From NCBI GenBank assembly GCA_937915785.1, contig CALGGY010000155.1, positions 1 through 64,000 on the forward strand: a stretch of 64,000 bases of DNA, given 5' to 3'. This document shows positions 1-8,714 of the stretch, piece after piece. Each line of letters begins with the position of its first letter. The stretch's first letter is position 1. The notes under the pieces are model-generated. The model saw only the letters and a list, made by a program, of their open reading frames with translations. It was not told the DNA's origin and made no database searches. This DNA comes from an uncultured Bacteroidales bacterium. GTDB lineage: Bacteria > Bacteroidota > Bacteroidia > Bacteroidales > P3. The translations under genes were made by a program, and so were the position numbers.

Positions 1-463
1 CGATATAACGGCAGTAGTTCCTATATATCTCGTCCTTATAGAATGTGTATTTTTTTGGATTAAAACATGCCAAAAAAGCCGCCGCAGTACGCTCATCGTT
101 GGCTTTCACTTTGTACTTGTCTCCACATAATTCAGCCATTGCCTGTTTAAAGGAGTCAAGCCGTTCTATCAAGGCTGTATTTTCATCTGTCAATGTTTCA
201 AAAGCAGCAATTAACCCAGCGGGATTGTTTTTTATAAGTTCTGAAAGCACCGAATTAACACGCTGTACATCAACAATATTTTTATCTTTTATAGACCCCA
301 GTATAGCAAGCGTACTCTTTCCTTGGCACTTGGTTATCAATTGCCATTTATAAATCTCGTCTGCCTGTTCGCCATCCTTATATGGACCTACTATACTTAC
401 TTTCAAAAAGTGTTCTTTATAGCTTTCTAACAAGTCTTTTATACGAAGATCTGCACTTTCCAT
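1..463 (-). CDS. McrB-like AAA ATPase, N-terminal part (cut by window edge)
   Basis: Reading the minus strand from the ATG at 463, an open frame of 154 codons runs off the left edge without a stop. Near residues 125-153 it carries a stretch with the pattern NDERTAAAFL...NPKKYTFYKDE.Y..YC, which I recognise as the segment preceding the AAA/GTPase domain of McrB-type subunits of methyl-dependent (type IV) restriction systems. The ATPase motifs themselves would lie outside the window, as would any mcrC partner. The gene lies 32 bp downstream of maf on the same strand. A run of eleven A (minus strand, 471-481) sits about 8 nt upstream of the start. No Shine-Dalgarno is visible, as usual in Bacteroidota. 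The family call rests on this one motif region; the start is the first ATG of the frame. Confidence 0.6.
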   Translation of the reverse strand, partial: MESADLRIKDLLESYKEHFLKVSIVGPYKDGEQADEIYKWQLITKCQGKSTLAILGSIKDKNIVDVQRVNSVLSELIKNNPAGLIAAFETLTDENTALIERLDSFKQAMAELCGDKYKVKANDERTAAAFLACFNPKKYTFYKDEIYRNYCRYI

Positions 464-495
464 AAAACAATTTTTTTTTTTCAACTTCAAACTTT

Positions 496-1074
496 TTACC
501 CCATCCCTTCCAACTCCCTGCAAATCCTCGGCACGGGCAGGCCCATAACGTTGTAATAGCAGCCTTCGATACGTTCCACGCCGAATATTCCTATCCACTC
601 CTGTATGCCGTAGGCGCCGGCTTTGTCCATAGGTTTGTAATTGTTTATGTAATAAGATATTGCGTCGGGGGCAAGGTCTCTGAAAAAAACTTTGGTACAT
701 TCGCTGAACACAATGGTTTGCCTGGCGGATTTTAGGCATACTCCGGTATAAACCTCGTGGCTCCGGCCTGACAATTCGGAAAGCATAGCAAAAGCCTCGT
801 CGCGGGTGTTTGGTTTGCCCAGCACTTCGTTGCCCAGCACAACGGTAGTGTCGGCGGCCAGAAGTATCTCATTATGTAACAGGGCTTTGTCGTAACCGTC
901 GGCTTTCAGCTGAGCTAGAGTCTGCGCCACAAGGGACGCTTCGACGGGGGTGGCGAGTGTCTCCTCCACTTCCACGTCCACTATTCTGAAAGGTATGCCG
1001 AGCATCTCCACAAGCTGCCGGCGGCGCGGCGACTTGGAGGCAAGCAGTATGGTGGCTCCGCCCCAAAGGCTCAT
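496..1074 (-). CDS. maf: Maf family nucleoside triphosphate pyrophosphatase
   Basis: This 192-aa cytoplasmic enzyme belongs to the Maf/HAM1-like fold, which hydrolyses non-canonical or excess nucleoside triphosphates (dTTP/UTP type in the YhdE branch) to monophosphates and pyrophosphate. Visible signatures are the N-terminal SKSPRRR loop (residues 13-19), the catalytic ADTTV segment (73-77), and KPMDKAGAYGIQ (146-157), which is typical of the YhdE branch. Length matches the family. The ATG overlaps the stop of the upstream MORN-repeat gene by four bases (ATGA at 1071-1074), so the two are probably translationally coupled. The house-keeping assignment is secure; substrate preference is inferred from the motif only. 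Confidence 0.93.
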   Translation of the reverse strand: MSLWGGATILLASKSPRRRQLVEMLGIPFRIVDVEVEETLATPVEASLVAQTLAQLKADGYDKALLHNEILLAADTTVVLGNEVLGKPNTRDEAFAMLSELSGRSHEVYTGVCLKSARQTIVFSECTKVFFRDLAPDAISYYINNYKPMDKAGAYGIQEWIGIFGVERIEGCYYNVMGLPVPRICRELEGMG

Positions 1075-2447
1075 CGTTTCTGGGCTTTGAATCCGTCCTG
1101 ACGTCTTTTCTGCTGCTGCTTCTGAGGAGATTTTTTCTTCACGTCCTTGCTCACCATGTAGCCGTCCTCAAATTTCATGGTCATGGTCTCGTCGCCGTAC
1201 TGGTCGTAGTATGTCCATGTGCCCACGCGCAGCGACACGCCGTCAATTACGCGGTATTCCCCTACAGCTGATTTTTTCCCGTTATTGTGATATTCGGTTA
1301 CCATGCCGTCTGGCAGGCCTTTGCTGAAGTATTGTTCGCGGGCTGTGCCTCCGAAATTGTTGTAATAAGTCCATTTGCCGTTTTTCTGGCCTTCGCTGAA
1401 ATTGCCTGTCTCCTGCACCTTGCCTGTGGTGGCGTCGTAGTTGGTCCAAGTGCCGTTTTCAAGACCGTCTTTGTAGTCGCATTCGGAGTTTTTGCGGCCG
1501 TTTTCGAAATATTTTATCTCGTGTCCGTGTTTTTTGTCCTTTCGGTAGTTGATAACGTAGCGTGGCTTGCCGTTCTGGTAGTAACCGGTCCATTCGCCGT
1601 CTTTCAGCCCTTCGTGGAACGAGCCTTGGTAGTCGATGTTGCCGTCCTGTTGCCAAGCCACCCATTTGCCCTCTTCCAGTCCGTCAACATATTTTCCCTC
1701 GTGCAGTTTTTTGCCATTTTCGTAGTAGGTGGTCCAAGTACCTTGACGCAGTCCGTTTTGGTACTGTCCTTCGCGCCATTTCTCTCCGGTTTCGTAGTAG
1801 TATGTCCACAGTCCGTTTTCGGAGCCCTCTTTGTAGTTGCCGCGTATGCCGAGCTTACCGTTGGTGCGGTAGTAGAAAAGCCATTCGCCCTCCTGCAGTC
1901 CGTCCACCAGCTGGCCTTCCATGTCTTTCTGTCCGCGGTCGGTGTACCATTTGCCGTAGCAGTTGAGCTCGTTGTCCTTGTATTCGCCTTCGAATTTCAG
2001 CTTGCCGTTTTGGTGCCACTCTTTGGTAGGCCCCTCTTTACTGCCGTTCACAAAAGGAATTTCCTCCTGCTGTTTGCCGTTGTCGTACCACGATTTGTAG
2101 GTGCCGTTTTTCTTGCCGTCGGCCACGGGCACTTCGCTTTTCAGTTTGCCGTTGCGGTGCCATTCGCGGTTGGTTCCGTTGCCGTAGGTCTCTTCGGCGC
2201 ATTTGTTGCCGTCGTCGTAGAAAGTCTTCCAAACTCCCACTTTGTCGCCGCGATTGTCGTAAGAGCCTTGCTGATACACTTTTCCGTTGGGGTGATAAAG
2301 AGTCCAGTCGCCAACTTTGTTTTTGCCGGAGTATTGGCCTTCCACCGATTTGTGGTTCTTCTCCTCGTCGTAATATTTTACAAATTTCTGTGCTGTGGCT
2401 GATGCTACAAAGGCCACCAGTGCAAGTGCAAAAACGATATGTTTCAT
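1071..2447 (-). CDS. Exported MORN-repeat-variant protein (YwqK-like)
   Basis: A 458-aa protein that starts with a signal peptide (cleavage after ATAQ near residue 20). Almost the whole mature chain is a tandem array of about 18 MORN-variant repeats of roughly 23 residues, with the pattern W.YY.NGK...EG.Y..G...G.W. The C-terminus is basic and Gln/Lys-rich. Proteins of this architecture are common in Bacteroidota and are often labelled YwqK antitoxin-like because of the repeat, but nothing here suggests a toxin partner. It probably forms an elongated beta-solenoid in the periplasm or outer membrane. It overlaps maf by 4 bp and lies 15 bp downstream of the DUF4270 gene. A second MORN protein lies at 44066-45085. 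Function is unknown. Confidence 0.85.
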   Translation of the reverse strand: MKHIVFALALVAFVASATAQKFVKYYDEEKNHKSVEGQYSGKNKVGDWTLYHPNGKVYQQGSYDNRGDKVGVWKTFYDDGNKCAEETYGNGTNREWHRNGKLKSEVPVADGKKNGTYKSWYDNGKQQEEIPFVNGSKEGPTKEWHQNGKLKFEGEYKDNELNCYGKWYTDRGQKDMEGQLVDGLQEGEWLFYYRTNGKLGIRGNYKEGSENGLWTYYYETGEKWREGQYQNGLRQGTWTTYYENGKKLHEGKYVDGLEEGKWVAWQQDGNIDYQGSFHEGLKDGEWTGYYQNGKPRYVINYRKDKKHGHEIKYFENGRKNSECDYKDGLENGTWTNYDATTGKVQETGNFSEGQKNGKWTYYNNFGGTAREQYFSKGLPDGMVTEYHNNGKKSAVGEYRVIDGVSLRVGTWTYYDQYGDETMTMKFEDGYMVSKDVKKKSPQKQQQKRRQDGFKAQKR

Positions 2448-2462
2448 AAAGGCAACGGTTTT

Positions 2463-3782
2463 TTATTTGGTTTCGGAATAAATGATTTCAAGTTTGGCAT
2501 GGTTGGGCAAGGATTTGTCGGTGCCGCGCAGTATCACCTGTTGGGCGGATGTGCGCCGTGCGTCGATGTATATGCCGAGGTCTCCGCCAGTGGCACCCGA
2601 CACCGCCTGCTGCACCTGTCGCGTGATACGCATACGGTATTGCCGCTTGGAGTTGTCGAAATTGCCATCGAAACCGCCGTTGAGCAGGGCGTCCATAAGG
2701 TCGGGTATCAGGGTTACCGTGCCGTCGGAATCGTAGCGGTAGCAGAGCAAACGTGCCGAGGGTGCGCCAAGTGCCGTGGTGGCGTCATCAACAGGCAGTA
2801 TCAGCTGAGCGTGGTGAACAACGGCGTTGGGGTGCTTCGCCGACCACTGGCGCAGGGTGGGGAAACGCATCTTCACGAAAGTGCCGCCAAGTGGTTGCAG
2901 ATACATTTTTTGGGCACCATCCACAGAATCTTTTGCATTGGCGGCGAAAACCGACAGCGGCGAGGCCGAATAGGTGTGGCGGTAGGCGTTGAAATGTGCC
3001 GCCGATGTGCCCGAAAACACAAAGGAATAGGTCAGCGGCAGAGTGTCGTTGTTGGAATGGAAATGCACTGTAAGGCCTGTCGACAGCGCTGCGTAGTTCA
3101 CGCACACCATCATATCGTCGGCGTCGGCACCTTCGGGCTCAAGACTGATTTTGAAACCTTTCAGGGCTGTCTGAAACGAGGCATTGTCGGCATATACCTG
3201 ATTGTTGAACAGCGACAGTATTGAGCTGTTGAGTTTCATTCGTATCACCGTATCTTTTTTACTTATGCGCAGAACGCTGTCGAAATAAACCATCCGCAGG
3301 CACTGCACGCTGGAACACGAGTAGTAGGTGGTGTCGGGATACATGGGGTCGGCAAGGGGTATCAGACGCAAACGGGCTGTGAAAACATAGTTGGAATCAC
3401 GCGTGGCAGTGCTGAAAAAGTCTGTCACAGCAAGACTAACAACCACAGAATCAATCATATCGCTTTCAAAACTGATACCGCCGGTGGTGGAGAGTGCGGC
3501 TTGGGTGAACATCACCGCTTCGGTTTTGCCGAACACGCTGTTTTGCATCACGCCGATAACGCCGTTGAGGTAATTGGATGTGGTCATGGAATCCTCGCGA
3601 CAGGTGTAGCCCGTTATCGACAAGGTGTCGCACAGTGTGCCGCTGTACCATGCCGACGGATCGGTGAGGTCGCGGCCAAAATCGGTGTCCTCTGGGTTGC
3701 AGGCTGTAAAAACAGAAAAGCCCATGAGCAGGGCCAACGCACTGGTCATGAGCATTTTTATCGATGATTTTTTTGTATCCAT
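2463..3782 (-). CDS. DUF4270 family lipoprotein
   Basis: A 439-aa protein with a lysine-rich N-terminus, a hydrophobic stretch and a lipobox-like end (VFTAC, Cys near residue 27), so it is predicted to be an outer-membrane lipoprotein. The body is beta-rich and contains the family-typical segment GVMQNSVFGKTEAVMFTQ, in which a D-P-V-F-G-K-T-like motif is followed by a Q. I recognise this as DUF4270, a Bacteroidota-restricted family of unknown function. Placement immediately downstream of the glycogen/starch synthase (60 bp) is the arrangement I know from Bacteroides-type genomes, which supports both calls. The molecular role is not known. Confidence 0.8.
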   Translation of the reverse strand: MDTKKSSIKMLMTSALALLMGFSVFTACNPEDTDFGRDLTDPSAWYSGTLCDTLSITGYTCREDSMTTSNYLNGVIGVMQNSVFGKTEAVMFTQAALSTTGGISFESDMIDSVVVSLAVTDFFSTATRDSNYVFTARLRLIPLADPMYPDTTYYSCSSVQCLRMVYFDSVLRISKKDTVIRMKLNSSILSLFNNQVYADNASFQTALKGFKISLEPEGADADDMMVCVNYAALSTGLTVHFHSNNDTLPLTYSFVFSGTSAAHFNAYRHTYSASPLSVFAANAKDSVDGAQKMYLQPLGGTFVKMRFPTLRQWSAKHPNAVVHHAQLILPVDDATTALGAPSARLLCYRYDSDGTVTLIPDLMDALLNGGFDGNFDNSKRQYRMRITRQVQQAVSGATGGDLGIYIDARRTSAQQVILRGTDKSLPNHAKLEIIYSETK

Positions 3783-3842
3783 TGTAAAAAAACGTGGTTA
3801 TCCGTAAATATATTTAGGTATAACGATGTTTTGTACCGTTTA

Positions 3843-4679
3843 TTATGATTTGTTGCGAGTATTTCCTATCAGCAGGTCGTAGAATTTGTTTATTTGGGTG
3901 TAGAACTCGTCGGTGTTGGGGTTGTAGTCGAGCACATTTTTTTTGTTGGCCTTGGCGTAATCCACCAGCTCAGGGTTGGCGTCGGGCGAGGCTATCACTA
4001 TGCCGTGGGCGTATGTTAGGGCTGTTTTCATCACCGATATGTAGTCGCGCCCGCCGTACAGCAGGCGGTCCTTGGCGGTGGCTCCTTCGAGACGCAGTTT
4101 TTTGTCCATCATCTCGCACAGCTGCTCGCCAAAGGCGTCCTTGCCGAATATCGAAACAACAACTTTGGTGCCGTTGAAAAATTCGTCCTCCTTGTTGAAC
4201 CTGCGCAAGTAGAAAGGTATCATCGAGGCAAACCAGCCGGTGGTGTGGATAAGGTTGGGTTTCCAAGCCAATTTGCGCACAGCCTCCAAGCTGCCACGGT
4301 TGAAAAACAACATGCGCTCGTCGTTGTCGGGATGGAACACGCCGTTCTTATCGCGCTGTGGCAGGCGGTCGCTGAAATACTCGTCGTTGTCAACAAAATA
4401 CACCTGAGTCTTGGAGCCGGGCATGGCACCTACTTTTATTATCAGCTGATGGTCTATCGTGTTGATAATCAAATTCATTCCCGAAAGCCGGATAACCTCG
4501 TGCAACTGGTTTCTTATTTCGTGCACATAATTGTACTTGGGCATGAATGTTCGTATCTCCTTGCCCTCGGGGTGAGCTTGGATAAATTCGGGCAAGTCGT
4601 GTGCAAATTTCGACATTTCGGTTTCGGGAGAAAATGGCATAATCTCCTGATTCACATAAAGTATCCGACGTTTTTGCAT
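3843..4679 (-). CDS. Glycogen/starch synthase, single-domain Bacteroidales type
   Basis: This 278-aa protein matches the N-terminal (GT5 starch-synthase catalytic) domain only. It has VNQEIMPFSPETEMSKF near the start, a conserved EIRTFMPKY segment, and HTTGWFASMIPFYL further on. Bacteroidales carry a stand-alone protein of this size annotated as glycogen/starch synthase; full GT5 enzymes are about 480 aa, so the C-terminal Rossmann lobe is absent by family design and not by truncation here. I chose the ATG at 4679 over an upstream in-frame ATG at 4853 for two reasons. The family begins at MQKRRILYVNQE, and a clear promoter box (4706-4713) lies between the two starts. Whether the short form makes glycogen is uncertain. 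Confidence 0.85.
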   Translation of the reverse strand: MQKRRILYVNQEIMPFSPETEMSKFAHDLPEFIQAHPEGKEIRTFMPKYNYVHEIRNQLHEVIRLSGMNLIINTIDHQLIIKVGAMPGSKTQVYFVDNDEYFSDRLPQRDKNGVFHPDNDERMLFFNRGSLEAVRKLAWKPNLIHTTGWFASMIPFYLRRFNKEDEFFNGTKVVVSIFGKDAFGEQLCEMMDKKLRLEGATAKDRLLYGGRDYISVMKTALTYAHGIVIASPDANPELVDYAKANKKNVLDYNPNTDEFYTQINKFYDLLIGNTRNKS

Positions 4680-4705
4680 ATAAAAATCCTCATTTTTATG
4701 ATTTG

Positions 4706-4713
4706 CAAAGATA
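4706..4713 (-). promoter_or_regulatory. Bacteroidota -7 promoter box for the glycogen synthase gene
   Basis: The minus strand reads TATCTTTG within the extended context TTTCGTATCTTTGC, an exact match to the Bacteroidota -7 consensus TAnnTTTG. The predicted start site lies about 20 nt upstream of the ATG at 4679. A -33 TTG is not clear. Confidence 0.7.
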
Positions 4714-4843
4714 CGAAAAAAAATTGATTTCGGGGCATATTTTTTTTCATCCCACTGCGCTAAGAGACATCCGAAAGCCGATAAAAAAGAGGATGGCGAC
4801 ACATAGCCACCCTTCCTGTTTTTAACGGTGCCGAAATCTCTAC

Positions 4844-6958
4844 TCATTGCCACGATTCGGCTTTCAGCGGAACGGCAAAGGGGACTGTAAGTTTCAGCAC
4901 CACGTTGCGTCCCATGTCGAAAACGCCTTTTCTGCCGGTAAGCAGGTTTTCGTCAGCGTATTTCAGCCTGCTCAGATGGTTTTGGCAGCACACATCGGCC
5001 ACATTATTCACAAAAAACGCGAGCTGGGCTATTTTTTTGCCTTTTATGAAGATGTCGGTGCCGGCCGAGATGTTTATCAGGGTGTAGGCGGGTGTGGCTG
5101 TTTCGGTGCCCGACGCCTCGAAAATCCTGTTTTGCTCCAAATAACAGTCGGTCTGTGCGGAAACAAAGGCGTTGCGCAACACTTGGGCCGAGTGCGATAT
5201 TTCCCATTTCAAGTCGAGAGAAAGGCGTGGCGCTGGTGTTAGTGGCAGGTGTTTCATGTCATCGGATTGGCCGAACAGACGGGTATAAACGTATGAAAAA
5301 GCTCCACCCAGATGCAGCGAGTGTATGGGATGGAAGTCGAAAGCCGCCTCGCCACCGCAAAGCATGGCATCGCCTTGCACATAGGCAAAGGTCATAAAGT
5401 CGGGTTGCACAATGCTGTCGATACGTCGGGCAAAAATATAATTGTCTATCCTGTTGGCGAAGGCCGATATCTGCAATGAGACGAAACGGTTTGAGTAATC
5501 GATGCCAAAGTCGGCCTGAAGGCTGTATTCGGGAGCGAAAGTTTTGTCGCCAATCTCGTACCGCAGGGTGCCTTCGTGTTCGCCGTTGGAAGCCAGCTCG
5601 CTTATGTTGGGTGCCCTGAATCCCCTTGCTATGTTGATTTTTGCCGCAAGGCGGTCGTTGAAGGTGTAGGTGGCTCCCACACTGCCCGTTACGCCGCTGA
5701 AGCTGCGGTTGAAGGCTTCGAAACGCACTTCGCCGTCGTCTTCAAGACGTTCCGACACCAGCCGGCGGTAATCCAATCGTATCCCGCCGCTGACATTCCA
5801 TCGCCCCACCGCCTTGGAGGCCGTGCCGAACACCCCAACATCGGCAAGGCCGTAGTCGGGGACAAGGAACTCTGTGCCTTTGTTGAGCGATTTCTGCAAC
5901 ATGCCGCCCACCCCGGTGGAATATTTCCACCCACGTTTTAGCGATGACACATAACGCGCATCGTAGTTCAAAGTGTTGAGGTCCAGACAAAGGCCGTATT
6001 CATCGGGCGACTCCTCGTATTCCTGCCGCACGTTGTGCTGAAAGCCAAGTATGGCGTGCAGATGGCCGTTTTCCATGTTTACAAACGACTCCGAAACCGC
6101 CTTATAGTGGAACACTTTCTGGAAAGGGATGTCGAGTTTGTAGCTTCTGCCGTCATTATCGCCGAGCAGGTCGCCGGTAAGTGTGTCGCGTTGGCCTTCC
6201 ACAATGCCGAGGTTGGTGTTGTAGTAGCTCAATTTCAGGGTTGAGTAGCCCCTGTCGCGCATCAAACCGGCCTTGATGGCCATTGCGCGCTCGGCAAACT
6301 GCGAGTTGGGCACAAAGCCATCATAGCGGTTGCGGTAGGCATGGGCAAATTTGTCGCTGTAGCGGATGTCCCAAAGAAAGCCGCCGTTATTTCCCGAAAT
6401 GTTCAGAGAGTAGGCCGCCAAGCCGTTGTTGGTCTGGTATTCGGCGTTTACGCCACCTTTGACGACATCGAGGGGAGCTGTAGGCGTGTTTTTAAAAACC
6501 AGCACGCCGGCCATGGCGTCGGAGCCATACATAAGGCTGACCGGCCCCTTGAAAATCTCCACCGACCCCACGTCGTTGGCGTCGATTTCTATGCCGTGCT
6601 CGTCGCCCCACTGCTGCCCTTCCTGACGTATGCCATCCTTTACCACCACCACACGGTTGAAACCCAATCCGCGGATAACGGGCTTGGAAATAGCGCCTCC
6701 CGTGGTAACCTGCGCCACGCCGGGATGCTTGGCCACCGCATCGATGAGGTTGGTCGAGGATGTGCTGGACAAGGTGTTGGCGGTTACCACCTGCACGGGC
6801 AAAGGCGAGGCTCCAGCCTTAGTGCCGCCTACGGCGCCTGTTACCAACACTTCTCTCAAATTAAGATGACCCGAAAACATGTCGGTGCTGTCGGGGATAT
6901 CCTGCGCCGCCACCGTGACATAAAACGCCAACGGCAGCAGCAAATATGTTATTTTCAT
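4844..6958 (-). CDS. TonB-dependent receptor, metal-uptake type
   Basis: A 704-aa outer-membrane receptor with a signal peptide (AFYVTVAAQ). A plug domain covers about residues 30-160, with the sequence KPVIRGLGFNRVVVVKDGIR followed by EGQQWGDEHGIEID and a VEIFKGPVSLMYGSDAMAGV strand. The beta-barrel ends in a terminal aromatic-rich region. The RGLG..RVVV..DGIR.EGQQWGDEHG plug pattern is the one I associate with receptors for transition metals (copper/zinc) in Bacteroidota. No N-terminal carboxypeptidase-like (SusC) domain is present, so it is not a SusC glycan importer. The small His/Cys-rich protein 67 bp upstream on the same strand supports a metal role. The substrate is inferred, not shown. 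Confidence 0.85.
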   Translation of the reverse strand: MKITYLLLPLAFYVTVAAQDIPDSTDMFSGHLNLREVLVTGAVGGTKAGASPLPVQVVTANTLSSTSSTNLIDAVAKHPGVAQVTTGGAISKPVIRGLGFNRVVVVKDGIRQEGQQWGDEHGIEIDANDVGSVEIFKGPVSLMYGSDAMAGVLVFKNTPTAPLDVVKGGVNAEYQTNNGLAAYSLNISGNNGGFLWDIRYSDKFAHAYRNRYDGFVPNSQFAERAMAIKAGLMRDRGYSTLKLSYYNTNLGIVEGQRDTLTGDLLGDNDGRSYKLDIPFQKVFHYKAVSESFVNMENGHLHAILGFQHNVRQEYEESPDEYGLCLDLNTLNYDARYVSSLKRGWKYSTGVGGMLQKSLNKGTEFLVPDYGLADVGVFGTASKAVGRWNVSGGIRLDYRRLVSERLEDDGEVRFEAFNRSFSGVTGSVGATYTFNDRLAAKINIARGFRAPNISELASNGEHEGTLRYEIGDKTFAPEYSLQADFGIDYSNRFVSLQISAFANRIDNYIFARRIDSIVQPDFMTFAYVQGDAMLCGGEAAFDFHPIHSLHLGGAFSYVYTRLFGQSDDMKHLPLTPAPRLSLDLKWEISHSAQVLRNAFVSAQTDCYLEQNRIFEASGTETATPAYTLINISAGTDIFIKGKKIAQLAFFVNNVADVCCQNHLSRLKYADENLLTGRKGVFDMGRNVVLKLTVPFAVPLKAESWQ

Positions 6959-7025
6959 TTTGCTGTTTTTTTATGTTCTGACAAATGTTTGATTTTTCGA
7001 CAATTGCCTTTCGGCGAAAAAAATG

Positions 7026-7367
7026 TCAGATACATGGAGACGCCCTCGAAGGCCTGCTGTCTTGAACTATGGACAGCGGCGGTTGGGGCAGTTCGTCGGA
7101 ACGGCACCACATAACCTGCGGCACCACAAGGGTTTTGTATTCCGTATTGCCGAAATATGTCTGCTGGGCGAAATAGCACAACAGGCAGAGATGATGCCCA
7201 CTGCCGGTGGCGAGGTGTCCGGTGTGGGCGCGGTGGTGGATACAATCCTCGCACTGCAAATCGCGGACACCTTGGTCGTGGTGAGTGTGGAGCGACATCA
7301 CCAACACCGTTGGCATATAGGCCAACAGCAAGAGCAAGGCAAAAAATGTCGTCCGTTTGTTTTTCAT
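7026..7367 (-). CDS. Small membrane or exported His/Cys-rich protein, probable metal-handling partner
   Basis: A 113-aa protein with one N-terminal hydrophobic segment (about residues 8-25). This is followed by a His/Cys-dense stretch: LHTHHD, then CEDCIHHRAHTGH, then GHHLCLLC. Such small proteins are often found next to heavy-metal TonB receptors in Bacteroidales, as here. The spacing and cluster of ligands suggest periplasmic metal binding or sensing, but no domain name applies. The C-terminal third has no recognisable motif. An overlapping frame (6955-7254) is open too, but it lacks the signal segment and was discarded. A perfect palindrome (7379-7394) lies about 12 bp upstream of the start codon. 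Confidence 0.7.
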   Translation of the reverse strand: MKNKRTTFFALLLLLAYMPTVLVMSLHTHHDQGVRDLQCEDCIHHRAHTGHLATGSGHHLCLLCYFAQQTYFGNTEYKTLVVPQVMWCRSDELPQPPLSIVQDSRPSRASPCI

Positions 7368-7378
7368 GCCAATGAGCC

Positions 7379-7394
7379 GTCCGGATGTCCGGAC
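7379..7394. promoter_or_regulatory. Perfect palindrome between htrA-type gene and metal-protein gene
   Basis: The sequence GTCCGGA-TG-TCCGGAC is a perfect 7+7 inverted repeat with a 2-nt spacer, located in the 39-bp gap between the protease stop (7407) and the start at 7367. No T-run follows on either strand, so it does not look like an intrinsic terminator. An operator for a dimeric regulator is possible. Confidence 0.35.
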
Positions 7395-7406
7395 CCGAAC
7401 CGATTG

Positions 7407-8540
7407 TTATTTTTGGCTTCGTATAATATGCGTGTTGCCCTGCGAGTTGAGGAGTGTTACTTTCACGGTGTTGGATTTGCCGTTGCGGTCGTATTGCACA
7501 TCCACCACGTCTCCAGGGCTGTGACGGCCAATCTCCTCCATCATTTCAGCAAAACTGTTGGTTCCCACTCCGGCAATGGCGCGTATTATGTCGCCCTGAC
7601 GCATGCCAGCGTTATAAGCCGAAAAATCGGGTATCACTTTGGTAACGTACAACCCTTTAAGCTCTTTGGCACCCGACTGCTGGGCAATAGACTCAGTAAC
7701 GTCGGTAACCTGGACGCCGAGGTATGCACGTTGCACGTTGCCGTATTGCTTGAGGTCGCCCACCACTTTCTGGGCAAGGTTCGACGGTATGGCAAACGAG
7801 TATCCGTTATAATAACCGTTGCCCGAAGCTATTGCCGTAACAACGCCTATCAGTTCGGCCTTTCCGTTTACCAAAGCCCCACCACTGTTGCCTGAATTTA
7901 CAGCGGCGTCGGTCTGTATGAACGATTCTATGGGGCTTTCCACCCCTCGGGTGTTTTCGATAATGTTCACATTACGCGCCTTGGCACTGATAATGCCCGA
8001 TGTAACGGTAGATGTGAGGTTGAACGGGTTGCCGATGGCAAGCACCGGCTCGCCAATTTTTGCCAAGTCGCTGTTTCCGAAAGGGATAAAAGTAAGGCCG
8101 GTGGCTTCGATTTTTATCAGGGCAAGGTCGGTGGCGGGGTCGGCGCCTATGAGCTTGGCGGGCAACTGACGATGGTCGTTCAGCGTTACAGTAAGGCGCA
8201 CTGCATCCTGAACCACATGGTTGTTCGTCAAGATATATCCGTCCGAGGTGATGATTACCCCCGAACCAAATGCCGTGTATACCTGTTCCTGAACACCTTG
8301 CGGAATGAGCAGGCCAAAAAACGACTGATATGTAGGGGTCAGTTGGGTAATCTCGGTTTTTATGTGCACCACACCATCTATGGTAGCAGCGGCCACGTCG
8401 GAGAAATCTGTGAGGGTAAGACGGGGCTCATCATCTGTATTGGAATTGGGGACTGGAGCTCCCGATTCAGAATTTTGTTGGGTGCAGCCTTGGGCCATCA
8501 ACGATATGGCGGCAAACAGGCAGATAAATATTTTCTTCAT
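7407..8540 (-). CDS. HtrA/DegP-type serine protease, probable lipoprotein with one PDZ domain
   Basis: A 377-aa periplasmic protease. The signal sequence ends in AQGC (Cys19), so it may be lipid-anchored. The trypsin-like domain (about 50-245) has an intact catalytic triad: His108 in TNNHVV, Asp138 in ATDLALIKI and Ser219 in SGNSGGAL. One PDZ domain follows (about 265-360, with the carboxylate-binding loop near YLGVQV). DegP and DegQ usually carry two PDZ domains, so this single-PDZ form has the DegS-like layout. The expected role is quality control of misfolded envelope proteins. It is transcribed alone, with 174 bp upstream and no clear -7 box seen there. Confidence 0.92.
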   Translation of the reverse strand: MKKIFICLFAAISLMAQGCTQQNSESGAPVPNSNTDDEPRLTLTDFSDVAAATIDGVVHIKTEITQLTPTYQSFFGLLIPQGVQEQVYTAFGSGVIITSDGYILTNNHVVQDAVRLTVTLNDHRQLPAKLIGADPATDLALIKIEATGLTFIPFGNSDLAKIGEPVLAIGNPFNLTSTVTSGIISAKARNVNIIENTRGVESPIESFIQTDAAVNSGNSGGALVNGKAELIGVVTAIASGNGYYNGYSFAIPSNLAQKVVGDLKQYGNVQRAYLGVQVTDVTESIAQQSGAKELKGLYVTKVIPDFSAYNAGMRQGDIIRAIAGVGTNSFAEMMEEIGRHSPGDVVDVQYDRNGKSNTVKVTLLNSQGNTHIIRSQK

Positions 8541-8714
8541 GACAATAAGTGTTTTTTGGGGTAACTGAAAATATGTTTTTTTATTGTCTGTGTAAAAAAA
8601 TAACGGACCAATTCAACAATTGACCAATTGTACCAAATGTTTATTGGAAAACAAGTAAAAGCATCTGACACACGCACTTAGGTCGAATGCCTTATAGAAA
8701 AAGAAAGGATAAAG

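Noticed and set aside
1287..2402. Plus-strand frame of 371 codons across the MORN-repeat gene
   Set aside because: It is antisense to a gene with a signal peptide and clear repeats, and its translation is a Val/Phe/Ala pattern that reflects the repeat codons. Similar long antisense frames at 37130-38482, 43778-45142, 47813-49063 and 50226-51536 were rejected for the same reason.
4680..4853. Upstream in-frame extension of the glycogen synthase
   Set aside because: A clean TATCTTTG promoter box lies inside the extension and the family N-terminus begins at 4679.
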